A stretch of DNA of 64,000 bases from NCBI RefSeq assembly GCF_035685805.1, contig NZ_DASSAB010000041.1, forward strand, positions 1-64,000, written 5' to 3'. Source of the DNA: Dyella_A sp035685805 (GTDB lineage Bacteria > Pseudomonadota > Gammaproteobacteria > Xanthomonadales > Rhodanobacteraceae). This document shows positions 16,043 to 25,381 of the stretch, in pieces. The notes beneath the pieces are model-generated. The model saw nothing but the letters and a program-made list of their open reading frames with translations, was not told the DNA's origin and searched no databases. Position 1 is the stretch's first letter; the number at the start of each line of letters is the position of its first letter. Made by a program: the position numbers and the translations under genes.

Positions 16043-16792
16043 ATGCCGGTGTGGTTGCAGGCGACGCTGTGGGGATTGCTGGCCGGCGGGGCATTGCTGA
16101 TCGGTGCCGCCATCGGCTACTTCGTCAACGTGCCGAAGCGGCTGATCGCCGGGATCATGGCGTTCGGCAGCGGCGTACTGATTTCGGCGCTCTCGTTCGA
16201 GCTGATGGAAGACGCCTACCGACGCGGCGGGTTCGACTCCACCGCGATCGGCTTCCTTTCCGGCGCGGTCGTCTATTCGGCGATCAACGCCTACCTGTCG
16301 CGCAAGGGTGCCAAGCATCGCAAGCGCTCGGGCAAGCAGCAGCCGAGCGCGCACAGCAACAGCGGCATCGCGATCGCCGTGGGTGCGCTGCTGGACGGCA
16401 TCCCCGAGTCGATCGTGATCGGGCTGAGCATGTTGCAGGGCGGCGCGGTGAGTGTGGTGGCGGTGGCGGCGATCTTCATGTCCAACATTCCCGAAGGGCT
16501 TTCCAGCGCGGCGGGCATGAAGCAGGCGGGACGTTCGCTGGCGTATATCGCCGGCGTGTGGGGCGGCATCACGGTGATCTCCGGCATCGCCGCGCTGGTG
16601 GGCTACAGCGTGTTCCAGCACTTCTCGCCCGAGGTGGTGGCGGCCACTACCGCCACGGCGGCCGGCGCAATCCTGGCGATGCTGGCGGACACGATGATTC
16701 CCGAGGCCTTCGAAGAAACCCACGATCTGGCGGGTCTGGTCACCGTGGTGGGGTTCCTGGCCGCGTTCGTGTTGAGCAAGTTCGGCGGGTGA
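16043..16792 (+). CDS. ZIP family divalent metal transporter
   Basis: 249 residues, eight membrane segments. Metal-pathway motifs are present in helices 4 and 5: HSNSGIAIAVGALLDGIPES and MSNIPEGLSSAAG, both characteristic of ZIP carriers of Zn2+ and other divalent ions. The short loop before helix 4 is basic and His-poor (KHRKRSGKQQ). A strong GGAGGAG site lies before ATG 16043. Stands alone between unrelated genes. Confidence 0.85.
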   Translation: MPVWLQATLWGLLAGGALLIGAAIGYFVNVPKRLIAGIMAFGSGVLISALSFELMEDAYRRGGFDSTAIGFLSGAVVYSAINAYLSRKGAKHRKRSGKQQPSAHSNSGIAIAVGALLDGIPESIVIGLSMLQGGAVSVVAVAAIFMSNIPEGLSSAAGMKQAGRSLAYIAGVWGGITVISGIAALVGYSVFQHFSPEVVAATTATAAGAILAMLADTMIPEAFEETHDLAGLVTVVGFLAAFVLSKFGG

Positions 16793-16966
16793 GACCCTCA
16801 TATTCGCCAGCCCGTGGCAGGGCGCAAGCCGCGCGCCAGCCCGTATGCGGCGCTGGCGTCGCCGTCGCTGCGACACCGATTTCACGCTGTCGGCATTAAC
16901 AATCGCACCCCCGGCGTATTCACATCGCGTCGGCAACATGGGCCAATGCGGGCGGGGTCGACAACA

Positions 16967-17632
16967 ATGACGGGGATGATGCGTGCGATGCCGTGGTGGC
17001 TCGCCGGCGTAATGCTGGCAGCGAACGCGAGTGCCGCGGCAGGAGAAGTGGACGCGCGGCAGATCGCGCAGCAGGGCAATGGCCGCGGGGCCGTCGCCTG
17101 CCGGGCGTGCCATGGCGGCGACGGTGCCGGCGCCGCGGGCGCGGGCTACCCCCGACTGGCGGGTCTTGATCCGGACTATCTGGCCAAGCAGCTGGCGGAT
17201 TTCGCCGGCGGCACGCGGGAAAACCCGGTCATGATGCCGATCGCGCGGGCGCTCTCGCCGGCCGAGCAGCGCGCCGTGGCGGTGTACTACGCCGCCATGC
17301 CTGCGCATGTGCCAGCGGCTGCCGCAAAGGCGGCGGACGAGGGCGCTGGGGCGGAGCTGGCCACGCGCGGACGCTGGTCGCAGCAGGTGCCTGCCTGCGA
17401 GCAGTGCCACGGGCCCGGCGGCGTGGGCGTCGGCGCGCATTTTCCAGCGCTGGCCGGTCAGCCTGCCGCCTATCTGCAGGCCCAGCTGCAGGCGTGGAAA
17501 GCAGGCACGCGGCGCAACGATCCACTCGAGCTGATGCAGCATCTGACGGCCGCGTTGAGCGACGCGGACATCGCGGCGGTGTCGCGCTGGTTCGCCGCGC
17601 AGCCGGTCGGGATCAAGGAGCAGGCACCATGA
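16967..17632 (+). CDS. tsdB: Di-heme cytochrome c4-type protein, TsdB-like electron acceptor
   Basis: 221 residues with a signal peptide (WWLAGVMLAANASAAAG) and two heme sites, CRACH and CEQCH, one in each half, as in cytochrome c4. In thiosulfate-oxidising bacteria such a protein (TsdB) takes electrons from TsdA. Several ATGs exist; 16967 gives a normal signal peptide. The stop overlaps the start of tsdA by ATGA, so the two are co-translated. A generic cytochrome c4 is the alternative if position were ignored. Confidence 0.8.
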   Translation: MTGMMRAMPWWLAGVMLAANASAAAGEVDARQIAQQGNGRGAVACRACHGGDGAGAAGAGYPRLAGLDPDYLAKQLADFAGGTRENPVMMPIARALSPAEQRAVAVYYAAMPAHVPAAAAKAADEGAGAELATRGRWSQQVPACEQCHGPGGVGVGAHFPALAGQPAAYLQAQLQAWKAGTRRNDPLELMQHLTAALSDADIAAVSRWFAAQPVGIKEQAP

Positions 17633-18579
17633 ACATGAAGACATGGCTTGGCAGCGGCGTCTGCCTGCTCGCCCTGCTGGTCGGCGGCTGGGTTGTGGCG
17701 TCGCTGCCGGCGCGCGCGTCGCAGCAAGACACCGTTGCGCCCGCCGTTCCTGCAGCATCGGCCGCGCCGTCCGCCGCCTTTGCGCCGCCGCCGGAGTCGG
17801 CTATCCCCGAGGGGCCGCTTGGCGATCTCGTTCGCCGCGGACGTGACGTGTTCATGCACACGCCGCAGTACGCCAGTACCTACGTCGGCAACGGATTGAG
17901 TTGCGCCAACTGCCACCTCGATGCCGGAAGGCTGGCGCACTCCGCGCCGCTGTGGGGCGCCTACGGCATGTACCCGCAGTACCGCAAGAAAAACCACCGC
18001 GTGAACACCTATGGCGAGCGCGTGCAGGGCTGCTTCATGTACAGCATGAACGGCAAGGCGCCGCCGCTGGACGCGCCGGAGATGATTGCGCTGGAGGCTT
18101 ATTCCTGGTGGCTGGCGCAAGGTGCGCCGATCGGCCGGGAACTGCCCGGTGCCGGTTATCTGAAACTGGACGATCCGGCCAAGGCCCCGGATTACGCCCG
18201 CGGCAAGGCCGTTTTCGGGAAGTACTGCGCGCTCTGCCACGGCGACGACGGGCAGGGGCAGGCGGTGGCGGGGCGCTACGTGTTTCCCCCGCTGTGGGGC
18301 AGCGACTCGTTCAACTGGGGCGCTGGCATGCACCAGCTCAACAATGCGGCGGGCTTCATCAAGGCGAACATGCCGCTCAGCCGCGGCGGCATGCTCAGTG
18401 ACCAGGATGCCTGGGACGTGGCGATGTACATGAACTCGCACGAGCGCCCGCAGGACCCGCGCTTCACCGGCGACGTCGCCGCCACCCGCAAGGCTTATCA
18501 CGACACGCCCATGTCGCTGTACGGCACGCGTGTGAACGGGCACCTGCTCGGCGCGCCGCCGGCCAGGCCGCCGCAGTAA
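17629..18579 (+). CDS. tsdA: Thiosulfate dehydrogenase TsdA
   Basis: 316 residues, periplasmic di-heme cytochrome that joins two thiosulfates into tetrathionate. Signal peptide about residues 1-30, then an Ala/Pro-rich linker. Heme sites: CANCH (92-96) and CALCH (200-204). C135 in RVQGCFMYSMNGK matches the unusual cysteine that ligates heme 1 in this family, and M248 (IKANMP) is a likely ligand of heme 2. GNGLSCANCHLDAGR and the AYSWWLAQGAPIG block are also typical. An AAGGAG site lies in the end of tsdB. Confidence 0.88.
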   Translation: MNMKTWLGSGVCLLALLVGGWVVASLPARASQQDTVAPAVPAASAAPSAAFAPPPESAIPEGPLGDLVRRGRDVFMHTPQYASTYVGNGLSCANCHLDAGRLAHSAPLWGAYGMYPQYRKKNHRVNTYGERVQGCFMYSMNGKAPPLDAPEMIALEAYSWWLAQGAPIGRELPGAGYLKLDDPAKAPDYARGKAVFGKYCALCHGDDGQGQAVAGRYVFPPLWGSDSFNWGAGMHQLNNAAGFIKANMPLSRGGMLSDQDAWDVAMYMNSHERPQDPRFTGDVAATRKAYHDTPMSLYGTRVNGHLLGAPPARPPQ

Positions 18580-18619
18580 CCGGGCGGCGCCGCAGCGATC
18601 GAACCCAAGGAGACGCTTT

Positions 18620-19243
18620 ATGGATCAACCCGTATCGGCAACTGCCGGTCGCACCCATTCAATGCAGTGGCGCCGGTTGGCCTGGTTTGGTCTGGCCGTT
18701 GCCATCGTGCTGTGCGGCTTCGCGGCCGCGTTCGTACTGCATAGCCGCGGTCCCGATCCGCGGCTGGTGTTCCCGCGCATCCACGGCGCCGGCGGCGTGC
18801 TGCCGGTGGATGCCGGCGCCGCGATGCCGTCGCCCACGGCAGTGCACAAGCTTTACGTGGACGTCGAGAACGACGACGCCGATCACGGCGATGTCAACGC
18901 GCGGCTCAACACGGCGGCGAAGATCCTCAATCTGTACGCGTTGGCCGGGGTGCCGTCCAGCAACGTGCGCATGGTCATCCTGTTCTACGGCACGGGCGTC
19001 GGGCTGGCGCTGTCCGATGAGGCCTATCGCGAGCGATTCCATCACGACAACCCCAATGCCGAGTTGCTGACCCAGCTGCGCCGCGCGGGCGTGAAGATGG
19101 AGGTGTGCGGCCAGGCGCTCGGGCACCAGCAACTTACGCCGGCGAACCTGCACGCGGGCGCGCAGCTCGCCCTGTCTGCGCTGACGGCGCGCGAAGAGCT
19201 GCAGGCCGCCGGCTACGGCGCCGTTCCGACCGAGGCGCACTGA
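18620..19243 (+). CDS. Membrane-anchored DsrE-like protein
   Basis: 207 residues. A single membrane helix at about residues 20-42 is followed by a periplasmic DsrE/F-like domain (HKLYVDVENDDAD, VRMVILFYGTGVGLAL) with a conserved cysteine in VKMEVCGQAL. DsrE-fold proteins handle sulfur atoms by persulfide chemistry. It starts 40 nt after tsdA with an AAGGAG site, so it is the third gene of the tsd operon. Its placement outside the membrane is unusual, as most DsrE proteins are cytoplasmic. Confidence 0.75.
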   Translation: MDQPVSATAGRTHSMQWRRLAWFGLAVAIVLCGFAAAFVLHSRGPDPRLVFPRIHGAGGVLPVDAGAAMPSPTAVHKLYVDVENDDADHGDVNARLNTAAKILNLYALAGVPSSNVRMVILFYGTGVGLALSDEAYRERFHHDNPNAELLTQLRRAGVKMEVCGQALGHQQLTPANLHAGAQLALSALTAREELQAAGYGAVPTEAH

Positions 19244-19572
19244 GGCCTTGGTGGCGCCGCTGCGGCTGGCGCGGCGGCGTCCCGTGCGCGCCATGTCGCG
19301 TTGGGCTCACCGTGCTGCCCGCCAACGGGTGCTCGAAGCGGCTCATCTTGCAGCCTTGGGGCGTGCAGCCCGGGGTGCGCCGTCATCCCGCACAGGCCCG
19401 ACCGTCCGGCGGAAACGGCCGATGCACCGGCCTGCAGCGGTTGCCGCCCGCGTGGCGCGGTGAGGGCAACGTGCCAACGCGATTTCGCTCCCGCTTCGCC
19501 CGCGGTTGACGGGAGATCAGGAGACTCCCGCACAAACGGGGGATATCCGGGATCGCCGGCCGGAGGCAATCC
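19244..19572. other. Intergenic stretch; promoter region of the DUF378 gene
   Basis: 329 nt without a convincing gene. Short inverted repeats (for example GGGAG-atcaggaga-CTCCC near 19510-19528) are present close to the next start. Frames are Arg-rich shadows. Confidence 0.35.
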
Positions 19573-19815
19573 ATGAAAGCGCTCAATCTCATAACGCTGG
19601 TTCTGGTGATTATTGGCGGCATCAACTGGGGCCTGATCGGTCTGGCCGATTTCAACTTGGTGGCTGCCATATTCGGTGCCGGCTCCGTGCTGAGCCGCAT
19701 CATCTACGTGTTGGTCGGGCTGTCCGCGCTGTGGCAGATCGTGCCGCTGATCGGTGCCAGCCGCACCGATGAACCGCGCGCCGAAGCCGGCCGCACGACC
19801 TCGTACCGCTCGTAA
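19573..19815 (+). CDS. DUF378 small membrane protein
   Basis: 80 residues, two membrane segments with the family pattern NLITLVLVIIGGINWGLIGL and IIYVLVGLSALWQI. Function unknown. A strong CGGAGG site precedes the ATG. Confidence 0.85.
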   Translation: MKALNLITLVLVIIGGINWGLIGLADFNLVAAIFGAGSVLSRIIYVLVGLSALWQIVPLIGASRTDEPRAEAGRTTSYRS

Positions 19816-20115
19816 AGGCCACCCGCGCCGGTGCATTCATGGCGATGCCCGGCGCTATGGCTTGAGCCGCGCCGTCCCTGCGCCTCGGCGAGAGGTGCCG
19901 CGCAGCGCGAGGCTGTTTCTCGCACTGGATCGGGCGAGCGTTCGCAGCGGTCATGGCCGCGCAAGCGTCCGCTTGGACACTGTCTTGAACCGAGGTTGAC
20001 CCGATGCCAATGGCCTCTTTCGTACGATGGTGACCGATCGCGAGGGTGCGCCGGACGCGCCGCCGATCGCACGCAGAAGCACTCTTCCCCATCGAAACCA
20101 AGCGGAGGAACGATC

Positions 20116-20778
20116 ATGACGCATGTCAAAAAACGCACCGCCGCCGCCGTGTGCCTCAGCCTGTTCATGGCCGGCAGCGCCGCTGCCGCCGTCAACAATC
20201 CCCACGTCACGCCTCCGTCGGATCAGCCCGACGGCAGCTGGACCAGCATCAGTGGCAAGGTCACCGACACCCAGCCGGGGGCCTTCACGCTCGACTATGG
20301 CAAGGGCAAGGTCACCGTCGAAATGGACGGCTGGGTCTGGTACGGCAAGAACTATCAGCAGATCAAGGGCGACAAGGTCACCGTCGTGGGCAAGATCGAC
20401 GACGACTTCTTCGAGCAGGCAAAGATCGAGGCCAGCAGCGTCTACGATCAGAAGCTGGGCAGCTTCTTCTACGCCAATGCGGCCGATGAGGAGGGTTCCA
20501 GCAACCTGGTCGACTACTGGGTGCATCCGGTGGTGGTCGGGGAGACGGTCGTGCAGGGCACGGTGACGTCGGTCGGCGGCCACACTTTCACCGTGGACGA
20601 CGGCCCCCGTCGCGTCACCATCAACGTCGACCAATTGCCGAGCAACCCGCTGGACGACACCGGCTTCCAGCAGATCGACAAGGGCGACTACGTAAGCGTT
20701 GCTGGCGACATGGACCGGGACTTCTGGGGTTTCAAGCGCCTGGACGCCGATTCGGTCATCACGCTGGTCAGCAACTGA
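20116..20778 (+). CDS. Periplasmic OB-fold protein (BOF/DUF5666-like), two repeats
   Basis: 220 residues with a signal peptide (AAAVCLSLFMAGSAAAA). The mature protein has two similar beta-barrel units: SGKVTDTQPGAFTLDYGKGKV and QGTVTSVGGHTFTVDDGPRRV, each followed by a KGDKVTVVGKIDDD / KGDYVSVAGDMDRD segment. This resembles small periplasmic OB-fold stress proteins (YgiW/YdeI type) duplicated. Ligand unknown. AAGCGGAGG gives a clear ribosome site. A terminator follows at 20921. Confidence 0.7.
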   Translation: MTHVKKRTAAAVCLSLFMAGSAAAAVNNPHVTPPSDQPDGSWTSISGKVTDTQPGAFTLDYGKGKVTVEMDGWVWYGKNYQQIKGDKVTVVGKIDDDFFEQAKIEASSVYDQKLGSFFYANAADEEGSSNLVDYWVHPVVVGETVVQGTVTSVGGHTFTVDDGPRRVTINVDQLPSNPLDDTGFQQIDKGDYVSVAGDMDRDFWGFKRLDADSVITLVSN

Positions 20779-20920
20779 CGCTCCGGCGCCCCGCGCATCA
20801 CCGCGTCACTCGCCGGTCACTCAGCGCCAGCGCACACGCCGCGTGGCTGTGGCGGGCATCACGGAGCGGTAGGCCGCTCCCTCCGAACAAGACGCGTCAG
20901 CGCATTTAGCGTTCACTTCC

Positions 20921-20949
20921 CCGCGCCAGAGCATTCTGGCGCGGTTTTT
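20921..20949 (+). terminator. Rho-independent terminator
   Basis: CCGCGCCAG and CTGGCGCGG (20921-20929, 20936-20944) form a 9-bp stem followed by five T residues. It ends the transcript from the OB-fold gene. No gene is seen in the rest of 20779-21094. Confidence 0.82.
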
Positions 20950-21094
20950 CCTGCTTCTTTCCCGCGGCCAGCGGGCTTGCGCCTCGTGTACGCGTCATCA
21001 GCCACTCAACGCTCGCGGCTTCGCAAAGCGTGGCAGCGGGGGCTCCGCGCAGTGGCTGATACCCTTGTCGGCCGCCCTGTACCGGTACGCGCGA

Positions 21095-21823
21095 ATGGAT
21101 CCCCTGTTCGAAGAACTCGACTACTGCCCCACGCCGATAGGGCCGGTGAGCCTGCGCCGACGCCTGGAGCTCACGGTCAAGCAGGTGATCTACGAGGTGA
21201 AGCTGGGTGACGAGTTCCTCATGTCCAGCCTGTTCACCGCGTCCGAGGAGGCGCTGTCGCGGCTCGGCCTGGCCGCGCTGACAGGCGACGGCCTGCAGAT
21301 ATGCGTGGGCGGACTCGGCCTGGGCTACACCGCCCGCGTAGCGCTGGAGGATCCGCGGGTCGAGGCGCTGACTGTGGTCGAGTACTTGGCGCCGGTGATC
21401 GCGTGGCATCGCGAGGGCCTGGTGCCGCTGGGCCCGGAGCTTGCTGGCGACCCGCGCTGCCGTTTCGTGCACGGCGACTTCTTCGCGCTGGCCGTCTCAG
21501 TCGAGGGTTTCGACGCGACCCGGCCGGGCCGGCGTTTCGACGCAATCCTGCTGGACATCGACCACTCGCCCGAGGCGCTGCTGGATCCGCGCAGCACCAG
21601 CTTCTATCAGGCGGACGGGCTGCGCGCGCTGGCCCGCCACCTCGCCCCCGGCGGCATCTTCGGCCTGTGGTCCAACGATGCTCCGGACCCGGCTTTCACT
21701 GCACGGCTGGCCGAGGTATTCGCCCAGGCATGGGCCGAACCGGTCACCTTTCACAACCCGTTGCTGGGCAACCGCTTCACGCAAAGCGTCTACCTTGCGC
21801 GCGCGTTCGATCGCGGCGCCTGA
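21095..21823 (+). CDS. Spermidine synthase-like SAM-dependent methyltransferase fold protein
   Basis: 242 residues. Rossmann-type core with GLGLGYTARVAL (nucleotide-binding loop), TVVEYLAPVIAWH (acidic end of strand 2) and DAILLDIDHSPEALLD (strand 4), followed by GLRALARHLAPGGIFGLWSNDAP. This matches the spermidine synthase-like group, but the aminopropyl acceptor residues cannot be judged, so the substrate is unknown. An upstream in-frame TTG is less likely than ATG 21095; the ribosome site is weak. Confidence 0.7.
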   Translation: MDPLFEELDYCPTPIGPVSLRRRLELTVKQVIYEVKLGDEFLMSSLFTASEEALSRLGLAALTGDGLQICVGGLGLGYTARVALEDPRVEALTVVEYLAPVIAWHREGLVPLGPELAGDPRCRFVHGDFFALAVSVEGFDATRPGRRFDAILLDIDHSPEALLDPRSTSFYQADGLRALARHLAPGGIFGLWSNDAPDPAFTARLAEVFAQAWAEPVTFHNPLLGNRFTQSVYLARAFDRGA

Positions 21824-22041
21824 GCACAGGCCGCGCCGGCGATGGGCGATCGTCCAACGGATGAGGCCACCCGTCCAGCTTGCTGACGGCGCGCACGGAA
21901 TCGGCGCCATGGCGGGCGCAAAGTCGACGCGGGCGCCGTTTCGCTGCACTCTTTGCAGTCCTGCCCGGTTGCACGAGGGAAGCCGGGGGATCGCGAAGGT
22001 GTCATCAGTGAATTGCAACGCGTGCCGCGCGCCGGCGCACC

Positions 22042-23640
22042 ATGGTTGAGCATCACGTCGCCGAGCCGCATCCGGCGAGGCACAGGCATCTGCGCGGCTG
22101 GTTGGCGATCGCACTGTTTGCGCTGATCGCGTCGTTCACGCTGGCCTCGCTGTTCGCCTCGCGCATCGAGCCGCCCCCGGCACCCCAGGCCCGGCCGCAG
22201 GTGAAGGCGCCCGCGCCGGTGCTCCCTTCGGTACGGCTGTGGCTGAGCACCGCCGACCGGCGCCTGCGCCTGGCGCGGCAGCCAGACGTGCCGCTGCAGC
22301 CGCGTGATGCGCTGCCCAAGGCCGTGATCATCGACCGGCAGGCGACTTACCAGTCGATCGTCGGTTTCGGTGCGGCGATCACCGACGCGTCCGCGTGGCT
22401 GCTGCGCCATCGCCTCGATGCGGCGCAACGCAGCGCGCTGCTGCAGGAGCTGTTCGGACCGCCACCGGGGCTCAACATGAGCATGACGCGGCTGACCATC
22501 GGCGCGTCGGATTTCTCGCTGCAGCCGTACACGCTGGACGACATGCCGGCCGGAGAGACCGACGAGCCGCTGGCGCACTTCAACCTCGGCGCGGCCGGCG
22601 AGGATCTCCTGCCGACGGTGCGCGAGGCGCTGGCGATCAATCCGCAACTGCGCATCATCGCCTCGCCGTGGAGCGCGCCGGCGTGGATGAAGAGCACCGG
22701 CAACCTGATCCGCGGTGAACTGCTGGAGGCGTTCGAGGGCGCGTTCGCCGAGTACCTCGTCCGCTACGTCGAGACGCTGCGCAGCGAAGGGGTGCCCGTG
22801 TTCGCTCTCACGGTGCAGAACGAGCCGGCGTTCGAACCGGCCACGTACCCGGGCATGTCGGTGCCCGCCGCCACCCGCGCCCGGCTGATCGGGCAGTACC
22901 TCGGCCCGGCGCTGGCACGGCGCGCACCGGGCACGCAGATCCTGGAGTGGGACCACAACTGGGATGCCCCGGGGCAGCCGCGGGAGGTGCTGGCCGATGC
23001 GGCGGCGGCGCGCTACGTCGACGGCATTGCCTGGCATTGCTACGCGGGCACGCCCTCGGTGCAGAGCGACGTGCACCGCGAGCACCCGGACAAGGACGTG
23101 TACATCACCGAATGCTCCGGGGGCGACTGGGCGTCGGCGAAGAAGGGCGAGCTGCTGTGGTTCGCCCGCGATCTGCTGCTGGCCGGCGTGCGCAACTGGG
23201 CCCGCGGGGTCGTGTACTGGAACCTGGCGCTGGACGAGCAGCACGGCCCGCACTCGGGCGGCTGCGGCCTGTGCAAGGGCGTGGTCACCATCGACTCGCG
23301 CACTGGTGAGGTCAGCCGCAACGACGAGTACTACGCCTTTGGCCACTTCAGCCGCTTCGTGCTGCCCGGGGCGGTGCGAGTGGGATCGGGAGAGACTGAC
23401 AAGGACCTCAACAACGTCGCGTTCCGCAATCCCGGCGACGAATCACTGGTGCTGGTGGTGGTCAACAGCCACGCACAGGAGCGCCCCATCTCGGTGGTCG
23501 AGGGCGGCACCGGCTTTCGCTACATGATGCCGGCGCAAAGCGTGGCGACGTTCGTGTGGAACCCCGATCCGGTGGGCACCTGGCTGCGCCGGGCGCTGCG
23601 CTGGTGGAACGGTGGGCAAGCGCCGGGCGACGCGGGCTGA
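22042..23640 (+). CDS. GH30 glycoside hydrolase (glucosylceramidase-like), membrane-anchored
   Basis: 532 residues. One N-terminal membrane anchor (residues 20-38), a Pro-rich linker, then a (beta/alpha)8 barrel with a C-terminal beta domain. Catalytic residues are visible: acid/base E261 in TVQNEPAFEP and nucleophile E357 in YITECSGG. Other family blocks: GFGAAITDASAWLL and ASPWSAPAWMKST. GH30 subfamily 1 enzymes hydrolyse beta-glucosides such as glucosylceramide or beta-1,6-glucan; the substrate here is unknown. The gene stands alone and has a poor ribosome site. Confidence 0.85.
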   Translation: MVEHHVAEPHPARHRHLRGWLAIALFALIASFTLASLFASRIEPPPAPQARPQVKAPAPVLPSVRLWLSTADRRLRLARQPDVPLQPRDALPKAVIIDRQATYQSIVGFGAAITDASAWLLRHRLDAAQRSALLQELFGPPPGLNMSMTRLTIGASDFSLQPYTLDDMPAGETDEPLAHFNLGAAGEDLLPTVREALAINPQLRIIASPWSAPAWMKSTGNLIRGELLEAFEGAFAEYLVRYVETLRSEGVPVFALTVQNEPAFEPATYPGMSVPAATRARLIGQYLGPALARRAPGTQILEWDHNWDAPGQPREVLADAAAARYVDGIAWHCYAGTPSVQSDVHREHPDKDVYITECSGGDWASAKKGELLWFARDLLLAGVRNWARGVVYWNLALDEQHGPHSGGCGLCKGVVTIDSRTGEVSRNDEYYAFGHFSRFVLPGAVRVGSGETDKDLNNVAFRNPGDESLVLVVVNSHAQERPISVVEGGTGFRYMMPAQSVATFVWNPDPVGTWLRRALRWWNGGQAPGDAG

Positions 23641-23710
23641 TCGCAACGCCGGCCGCCGCACGGTAACGCGCCACAGGCACCCTTCGTTCGGGCGCCGTCA
23701 GCGCGCGGGA

Positions 23711-23750
23711 CAAAAAAAGAAGCCGGTGCCACGCCGTGCGTGCACCGGCT
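23711..23750 (-). terminator. Rho-independent terminator for the CHRD gene
   Basis: Read on the minus strand, AGCCGGTGC and GCACCGGCT form a 9-bp stem with a 12-nt loop, followed by a T-rich tract (c then seven T). It lies 24 nt after the stop of the gene at 23774-24229. Confidence 0.85.
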
Positions 23751-23773
23751 CCGGATCCGCCAGCGACCGCCGA

Positions 23774-24229
23774 TCACATGCCGCCGGCGTCCGCCGCGGC
23801 CGGTTCGGCCACCGTCAGCTGCGCCCGTGCCTCGCCCTTTGGGAAGGCCTTGGTGTGCAGGTTCACGTAGCTCATGCCCTTGAGCATCGCGGCCTGGGTG
23901 GCAGCGTCGACGGTGACCGTGCGGTGCATGCCGCTGGCATACGGACCGTCGATCGGCTGCAGCGCGCCGGCCTCGGTGCCGGCACCGGCCGGACCGTGGA
24001 AGTGCGCCACCGTGACCGGGCCGCTGAGGCCGCTGTAGTCGATCGTGTAGTCGAGCCGATGCGTGTCGGTGTCGAGCGTCGCATCGACGGTGCCGGTGGG
24101 ATGCTGGGGAGTGCCGTGTTCCCCGGCGAAGGTGCCGCTGAGGGTGACGGTCTTGGCTGCGGCGGCGCCGCAGAAGCCGAGCAGGGCTGCGGCACCGAGC
24201 GGAAACAGAATGCGACGTGACAAGCGCAT
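23774..24229 (-). CDS. Secreted CHRD-domain protein
   Basis: 151 residues. Signal peptide (ILFPLGAAALLGFCGAAAA), then a CHRD domain with TYSGLSGPVTVAHFHGPA-type core (seen as DYSGLSGPVTVAHFHGPAG) and YVNLHTKAFPKGEARAQL. CHRD domains occur in many secreted bacterial proteins; the role is unknown. GAGGATCC precedes the start. It is divergent from the gene at 24500. Confidence 0.82.
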   Translation of the reverse strand: MRLSRRILFPLGAAALLGFCGAAAAKTVTLSGTFAGEHGTPQHPTGTVDATLDTDTHRLDYTIDYSGLSGPVTVAHFHGPAGAGTEAGALQPIDGPYASGMHRTVTVDAATQAAMLKGMSYVNLHTKAFPKGEARAQLTVAEPAAADAGGM

Positions 24230-24499
24230 GGGCGGATCCTCGTGGTTCGGGTTGCGCGCTCGCGGTGGCGGGCGCGGGCGACGCGGCCGGGCATCGGCTC
24301 GACCGGACGGTCGAATACCTTGGCGCGGACCAGGTTATGTGCGCGTGCATGCACCCGCTGCCGCCGCACGGCAGTCGGCCCTGGCGGCGTCATCCCGTTC
24401 CCGAGGTCGTCGCTCGTGCGTCGCATGCACGCGCCCTTGCCGTTGCGGTGACTGCACGACGCCGAGCATGAGCCGTCCCAATCAAGGCAGGAGACGCTC

Positions 24500-24874
24500 A
24501 TGAACCTTCCCGACAAGAACACCGGCCAGCGCGCACCACAGCAATCGCAGGGCGGTATCGGGCACGACGCAGCCAAGCGTGCCCGCGATCACGCCGACCC
24601 GGCCACCGGCCAGCCGCAGGGTGCGGTCGACGTGCCGGGCCCATCGCTGGATGACGGCGGTGCCGACGAGCCGGCCGATGGGCGCGCGCACCATGGCTTC
24701 CACGGCGACGATGGCGGGCACGTGGCCTCAAGCGCGGAAGGCTCGCCAGCACCCCTGCAACCGGGACACGCCGCCGGTCTCGGCGCCGCGCGGCACAACC
24801 CGCAACGGCGCGACACGCCAGCGGACCGCCCCGGCCGAGGCGACACGGAGGATGACGACGCCAACCGTGGGTGA
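24500..24874 (+). CDS. Hydrophilic, probably disordered protein
   Basis: 124 residues rich in Gly, Asp, His, Pro and Arg, with no hydrophobic core. The composition suggests an intrinsically disordered, possibly desiccation- or stress-related protein. AGGAGACGC sits correctly before the ATG, and codon third positions look coding. No family recognised. The 270-nt gap upstream is shared with the divergent CHRD gene and should carry both promoters. Confidence 0.5.
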   Translation: MNLPDKNTGQRAPQQSQGGIGHDAAKRARDHADPATGQPQGAVDVPGPSLDDGGADEPADGRAHHGFHGDDGGHVASSAEGSPAPLQPGHAAGLGAARHNPQRRDTPADRPGRGDTEDDDANRG

Positions 24875-24976
24875 GAAAGCAGGCGTGGTGCTGTCGATCC
24901 GGCGGCAGGTCGCGCGTCGTGGAGATGGAAGGGCCGCCGCTGCGGTCCGCCTCCCCCCGATCGAAGGAGCTTCTCC

Positions 24977-25381
24977 ATGCAACTGGTTGCCTATCTCAAC
25001 TTTCCAGGCACGGCCCGCGAGGCGATGGATTTCTACGCCCAGGCGCTCGGTGGCGAGGTCACCCAGCGCTTCACCTACGGACAGTCGCCGATGGCCGCGC
25101 AGATGCCGGAGGCAGCGCACGCCAACGTCATGCACTCGCAGCTCGAGATCGGTTCGGCGGTGATCATGGGCGCGGACGGCCCGCCGCCGCACGAGGCCGG
25201 CAGCACCACGGTGAACATCGTGCCCGACACGCCGGAGGAGGCCGAGCGCATCTTTCGCGCGCTCGCGGCCGGCGGTGAGGTGACCATGGCGATGGAGGAG
25301 ACCTTCTGGGCTCATCGCTTCGGCGCGCTGACCGACCGCTTTGGCAAGCGCTGGATGGTCAACTGCATCAAGCCGATGTAG
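24977..25381 (+). CDS. VOC family protein (PhnB-like)
   Basis: 134 residues. Begins MQLVAYLNFPGTAREAMDFY, the PhnB/3-demethylubiquinone-methyltransferase-like VOC start, with HSQLEIG and the C-terminal DRFGKRWMVNC block. VOC proteins are small metal-binding enzymes or antibiotic-binding proteins; the substrate is unknown. GAAGGAG precedes the ATG. The last five codons including the stop are exactly duplicated downstream (see 25367-25396). Confidence 0.85.
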   Translation: MQLVAYLNFPGTAREAMDFYAQALGGEVTQRFTYGQSPMAAQMPEAAHANVMHSQLEIGSAVIMGADGPPPHEAGSTTVNIVPDTPEEAERIFRALAAGGEVTMAMEETFWAHRFGALTDRFGKRWMVNCIKPM

